Source: Eubacterium callanderi
GTDB taxonomy: Bacteria; Bacillota; Clostridia; Eubacteriales; Eubacteriaceae
Assembly: GCF_900142645.1 (NCBI RefSeq)
Contig: NZ_FRBP01000001.1
Span: forward strand, 248,001 to 312,000
Reading direction: 5' to 3'
DNA: 64,000 bases
The number at the start of each line of letters is the position of its first letter. The stretch's first letter is position 1. The notes beneath the pieces were generated by a model. It did not search any database and was not told the DNA's origin. It was given only the letters and a program-made list of their open reading frames with translations. Position numbers and translations under genes: made by a program. Shown one piece after another: positions 61,501 to 64,000 of this stretch.

Positions 61501-64000
61501 GTTCAGGTTGCTTTCCAGCGTTGTTACCTTGGTATTCAAACTGGTAACGATGCTGCCGTCGGCCTTGCTGCTGACTGTGCTTTGTAAGCTGGATACTGTG
61601 GATTTCAAGCCGTTCAGTCCGCTTTCCAGTGTACCGACACGGTTTGTAACCGCAGTGACGGTCGTTCCGTCTGCTTTTTGCTGGACGGTCTGGTGTAGGC
61701 TGGTATAGCTGTTTTCTAATCCCTGTAAGTTCTGATTAAAGGTGGCCTGCTGGCTTTTTATGCTGGTAATATCACCCGTTGCCGCGTCGATGCTGCTTTG
61801 CTGGTTGCCAATGGTAGTTTGAATCCCTTCTACAGTCTGAACGGTTTTCTGGTACGCATCCTTAAGCTGGACGGTTTGTCCGTCCTTTATGATGGTCGTA
61901 TTTTGGATCAGGGTATCAATACGGCCCTTTTGCACGTTGATGGCCGTGGTGTTTGTTTCACTGGCAGTCTTTGCAGCATTGGCGATCCCTGACACGTTGT
62001 TTACGGTGTTGGTCATGGTGCTAAAGGCGACTTTTAAGGTCTGCCCGGCGCTGTCCATCTGCACAATGCTGCTGTCGATCTTAGTGATACCGCCGTTAAT
62101 GGTTGTTACAAGGCTTTGGATGTCGATTTTTGTTCCGGCGATATTCGCGTTATCGGCCACCATATCATCACGGATAATCCCGGTTTTAATCCCAGGGGCG
62201 TGCAGTCCTTGGATGGCATCAAACATTAAACTGCCGCTTTTATCCCAAACATACATGGAATATTCGCCGTTTGCGTCTTTTCCAATTTGTACCCGGATGG
62301 TGGTTCCTTCTTTAATCTGGATGGTATTGTCTTTTATGGAAAGGTTTCCGTTTTCGCTGCCGATTTCAACCAGCATTGTATTAATTTTACCAGCGGTGAT
62401 TTTCCCAGCGGCCACGCTGCCGATCATCGCATTGGTGATAAATCCGTCCCGTATGGTCAGGCTGTCGGATGTGATCCCGCCGGCCTGTATATTGGCAGAA
62501 GTCAAATTTCCATTGACCAGTGTCTTGATATTTGCCACATCGGTGCTTAAGGTTCCGATCTTAGCCACTTCTATTTCTGCGGTCGTGATCCTGGCCTCTA
62601 CAGCCTGTAAATCCTTTATATCGGCTTTTAAGATCAACGCCTGGTTGATGGTAGCGTTGTCGGCCAGCAGTTTTTCAATGTTGGCATTGGCGGCGTTGAG
62701 CTGCTCAATGGTTGCCAGTTTGATAATGGCCGTGTTAATCTCAGCCATACCTGTTTCTAATATGGCGATCCGACCAACGGCAGCGGTTAGCTCTTGTATC
62801 GTGGCTTTTTCGGCAAAGAGTTGTTCTATTTTCGCCGTATTGGCGATTAAAGTCGTAGCCTTAAGCGTGGTAACCTCTAAATCCCCGATTCTGGCCTTTA
62901 TGGCGTTCAATTCCTGTGCATATATGTTTTGTACGTTCAGGGTGATGGCATCCAGATCAAGGGCTGAACTGGCGATTTTCCCATCATCTGACGTGATGTT
63001 GTTGACGGTGCTGTTTACATCGTTCTGCTCCTGCTGGATTTCTTCAAAGCTGGCGGTACGGTTGGCAAACTCGCAGGTGTTTTTTTCGGGTTCGTCTGGA
63101 TATTCCACCATCTTTACAATCCGCTGCTTTTCCTTGGTGCCGGTGGTGCTGTCCACCAGCTCCACGGTGTCCCCCAGGCCAAAGTCTAAAATCCTGTAGG
63201 TTTTTGGACTGGCTTTAGCAAGGTCGAGAATATCCCCGGAGTAGGCCACTACAGGTTTGCTGAGTTCCTCCAGTTTTGCCTTGGTATCCTCCAAAAGGCT
63301 CTGGGCGTTGGTATAGCGTTCATCCTTCCAGTATTTTGTTAAAACTTTATTGCTATACTGGTGATTTTCTACATAATCTTTCCCGCCGTTGATCTCTTTA
63401 AAGGTCAGTCCGTCCTTCCCTTCTGCCTTTATCCGGGTACAAAAATCATAGCTGGTTGACTGGATAGCTAACTTTCGCAGATTTAAGGTATCGGTAAAGT
63501 ACATCCCTTTATCCTGACCGCGTTTTTCTGATATGTGTATCTTTTTTTCGATGGTGTCGAACCATATTTCACAGCGGTACGTTTTCCGGGCCTGCTGTAT
63601 AATATCCCATCCGCTGCACTCTGTTTTTCGGATGGTGCGCCGCTTCGTAACAGTGCAACTTCCAATTGCCCAGCCGGTACCGGCGATTGCCAGTTTTAAA
63701 CAATCGTCTATGGTCTGTTCCACCGATTCAAAGCGTGGCCAGCATATCCCTTCTAAATCTTCCACGTTTAAGGTGGCCTTTACACTACACCAAAGGTCGC
63801 TACTGTCTGGCTGCACTTCTTTTATAATATATTCGTCTGTTTTTGTACGAACATAAGCTTCATTAACCAGCTGCGCAGCCTCTTTTAATGGATATAAAAA
63901 AGAAAGCGTCCCATCTCCTGTGGAGAGGACGCTTTCTACAGTGGCGGCTTTTGCGACGGCCAGCCCTGCTATTTTGTGATGGTTTTTGTCATAGAGCTGT
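58513..64000 (-). CDS. Giant phage tail protein with S74 intramolecular chaperone, 5' truncated
   Basis: The frame is open to the window edge, giving at least 1828 residues. The N-terminal 300 match the prophage tail endopeptidase / minor structural protein type. A long helical linker region with repeats (for example TLESGLNGLKSTVSSLQ) follows, then three lectin-like beta domains (about 61450-60970, 60720-60300 and 60110-59620). The end holds a peptidase S74 chaperone: SSRATKDNI at 58825-58851 gives the Ser-Lys dyad for self-cleavage, followed by KYGLIAEDAPDEVV and a coiled coil. It is the receptor-binding tail tip or fibre; the C-terminal chaperone is cut off after trimer folding. Confidence 0.9.
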   Translation of the reverse strand, partial: QLYDKNHHKIAGLAVAKAATVESVLSTGDGTLSFLYPLKEAAQLVNEAYVRTKTDEYIIKEVQPDSSDLWCSVKATLNVEDLEGICWPRFESVEQTIDDCLKLAIAGTGWAIGSCTVTKRRTIRKTECSGWDIIQQARKTYRCEIWFDTIEKKIHISEKRGQDKGMYFTDTLNLRKLAIQSTSYDFCTRIKAEGKDGLTFKEINGGKDYVENHQYSNKVLTKYWKDERYTNAQSLLEDTKAKLEELSKPVVAYSGDILDLAKASPKTYRILDFGLGDTVELVDSTTGTKEKQRIVKMVEYPDEPEKNTCEFANRTASFEEIQQEQNDVNSTVNNITSDDGKIASSALDLDAITLNVQNIYAQELNAIKARIGDLEVTTLKATTLIANTAKIEQLFAEKATIQELTAAVGRIAILETGMAEINTAIIKLATIEQLNAANANIEKLLADNATINQALILKADIKDLQAVEARITTAEIEVAKIGTLSTDVANIKTLVNGNLTSANIQAGGITSDSLTIRDGFITNAMIGSVAAGKITAGKINTMLVEIGSENGNLSIKDNTIQIKEGTTIRVQIGKDANGEYSMYVWDKSGSLMFDAIQGLHAPGIKTGIIRDDMVADNANIAGTKIDIQSLVTTINGGITKIDSSIVQMDSAGQTLKVAFSTMTNTVNNVSGIANAAKTASETNTTAINVQKGRIDTLIQNTTIIKDGQTVQLKDAYQKTVQTVEGIQTTIGNQQSSIDAATGDITSIKSQQATFNQNLQGLENSYTSLHQTVQQKADGTTVTAVTNRVGTLESGLNGLKSTVSSLQSTVSSKADGSIVTSLNTKVTTLESNLNGFKSTVSDTYTTKVEFNSLEFGVNNLLKDTVKYGTAWQAGACNKTIGQTDPYGGKKAVLVNGNTNINSYLLVGAGYIQTIGYHTLTVWLKGTKAGNVKISINNRNNNDTSEKSWKTCAVTTEWKQYSLTVNVTSIATMYHFVLGGWSSWTDLSLGVYMAFPTLVRENEQITALNDKFSSYSTTTAMNSAIEQSKTNILSTVSNSYATKAQLNTIDGKFANYATTAAMNSAIDQKSNQILSTVSSTYTTKTDFNNLSVGGRNYYKKTTPISLSGGAVTIDRNNAECPNGFYTVGIKEQTGNWRIGNVITSNGYWTISFEVRGSQNSAVGFYLDVCDLGMIRITTTADNTWKKVEHTVNVTNHDNSPTVYNFVDMSAFSWAYFYIRNIKIEKGQKATDWTPAPEDVDASITAVDNKFVNYSTTTQMNSAIDQKANQINLNVSQNYTTKTEFNTQMSINQQTKLNGIELFDQTYRGSFAALPFATGAHTIVSATAAGGASTDSNLIKTVNAPILYTDYMPCNIDLPYYWSCEVYSEGTTDGVIYVQACFYNDKQAQVATNEGAVNLIGGLAITKANTWQKMEGWCGPVNTLATHKKACYMRIRYLPRYNGKTGVTYIRNVSLKQLGANQIATTNQLQSALLINVNGITSRVTAVETKATTTANGLTNLTSRVSTAEQKITPVAITNAVTSAINGGQASFQTASMTLTSTGLTVDASKFIVRYGGVDLMKLEAANSQLSLRATLQQYNKSTGYKGVEVVDNKIQFYDHTLNGNFVGGISSVVKSTTQDQPGLSIYYDEPDRLGLGYKRTSDGKIIHSMELRNKTININEVTNFSTTVYFNGPGPWMPDVHGKGGFALTLYSNQYIVCRQEANNSIYIPIWAGGFNTGSSRATKDNIVPIQDGSSIIRRSEICSYNLKADLQQGNYIKKYGLIAEDAPDEVVTQDRKAVDLYSMVSIGWKATQEIILENDLRDVKIEHLQQEIGELKSKIWQLEQRLSVA

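Larger units (their letters stand above)
56100..64000. mobile_element. Prophage, late end (continues past the window)
   Basis: Moron-like gene, endolysin, holin, XhlA-like protein and a giant tail protein are in the normal phage late order on the minus strand. The left edge lies in the gene-free AT-rich stretch 55970-56190. No att repeat could be confirmed because the other end is outside the window. Confidence 0.85.

Noticed and set aside
61889-63199. 436-residue plus-strand open frame
   Set aside because: It is antisense to the phage tail gene and its Ile/Ala/Ser-rich translation mirrors the coiled repeats.
58513-63816. GTG at 63816 as the start of the tail gene
   Set aside because: The same frame stays open with phage-tail-like sequence to the window end, and no ribosome site precedes this GTG.

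Overview
The window looks like a chromosomal segment of an acetogenic clostridium of the Eubacterium limosum / E. callanderi type. This is an inference from three things: a non-pyrrolysine MttB-family methyltransferase operon with corrinoid proteins and a methyl-tetrahydrofolate methyltransferase, the Firmicutes gene order around alaS, and a base composition near 50% GC in the core genes. Nearly all genes run on the minus strand. No rRNA, tRNA or CRISPR array was seen.

Layout. 1-0.9 kb: 3' part of a sigma-54 activator. 0.9-4.9 kb: membrane-lipid operon (small membrane protein, lysyl-phosphatidylglycerol-synthase-like protein, two alpha/beta hydrolases). 5.1-9.5 kb: Sel1-repeat protein, Uma2-type nuclease fold, small alarmone synthetase, YhcC-like radical SAM protein and a small P-loop protein. 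9.9-12 kb (plus): RsbU-type PP2C phosphatase and a diacylglycerol glycosyltransferase, facing a 1091-residue hybrid histidine kinase. 15.4-21.9 kb: one-carbon locus in which a PocR-AraC regulator and a corrinoid protein lie upstream of an operon for methyltransferase, second corrinoid protein, MttB-family enzyme and DMT transporter. Three CCTGCT repeats at exact 20-bp phasing sit upstream of that operon's promoter.

22.2-35.8 kb is accessory. A DMT exporter is followed by a sigma factor / DUF1659 / DUF2922 / M15 peptidase cluster with phage-like KilAC and DnaD-like genes. Next comes a surface module: an NPSTG-anchored protein, a small secreted protein, a 1547-residue beta-helix protein, a membrane-anchored protein, a degenerate HD-GYP protein and a tyrosine recombinase. 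Between the recombinase and the surface operon lie two identical 23-bp inverted repeats enclosing 144 bp with a TATAAT box. This looks like a phase-variable invertible promoter and is the most interesting candidate in the window. The module is bounded by two closely related hairpins that could be attachment sites.

35.8-47.6 kb is the conserved housekeeping cluster alaS (with T-box) - ireB - aldo/keto reductase - ruvX - DUF1292 - sfsA - RNase J - ylbF family - mltG - trmR - trhP. 47.6-50.5 kb holds two AI-2E-family permeases and a PRC-barrel protein. 50.6-52.8 kb is iscR-iscS-iscU with its own operator. 52.9-56 kb is an FtsX-type ABC exporter. From about 56.1 kb to the window end lies the late end of a prophage: a moron-like gene with its own promoter and terminator, endolysin, holin, XhlA-like protein, and a giant tail protein with an S74 self-cleaving chaperone that runs off the window.
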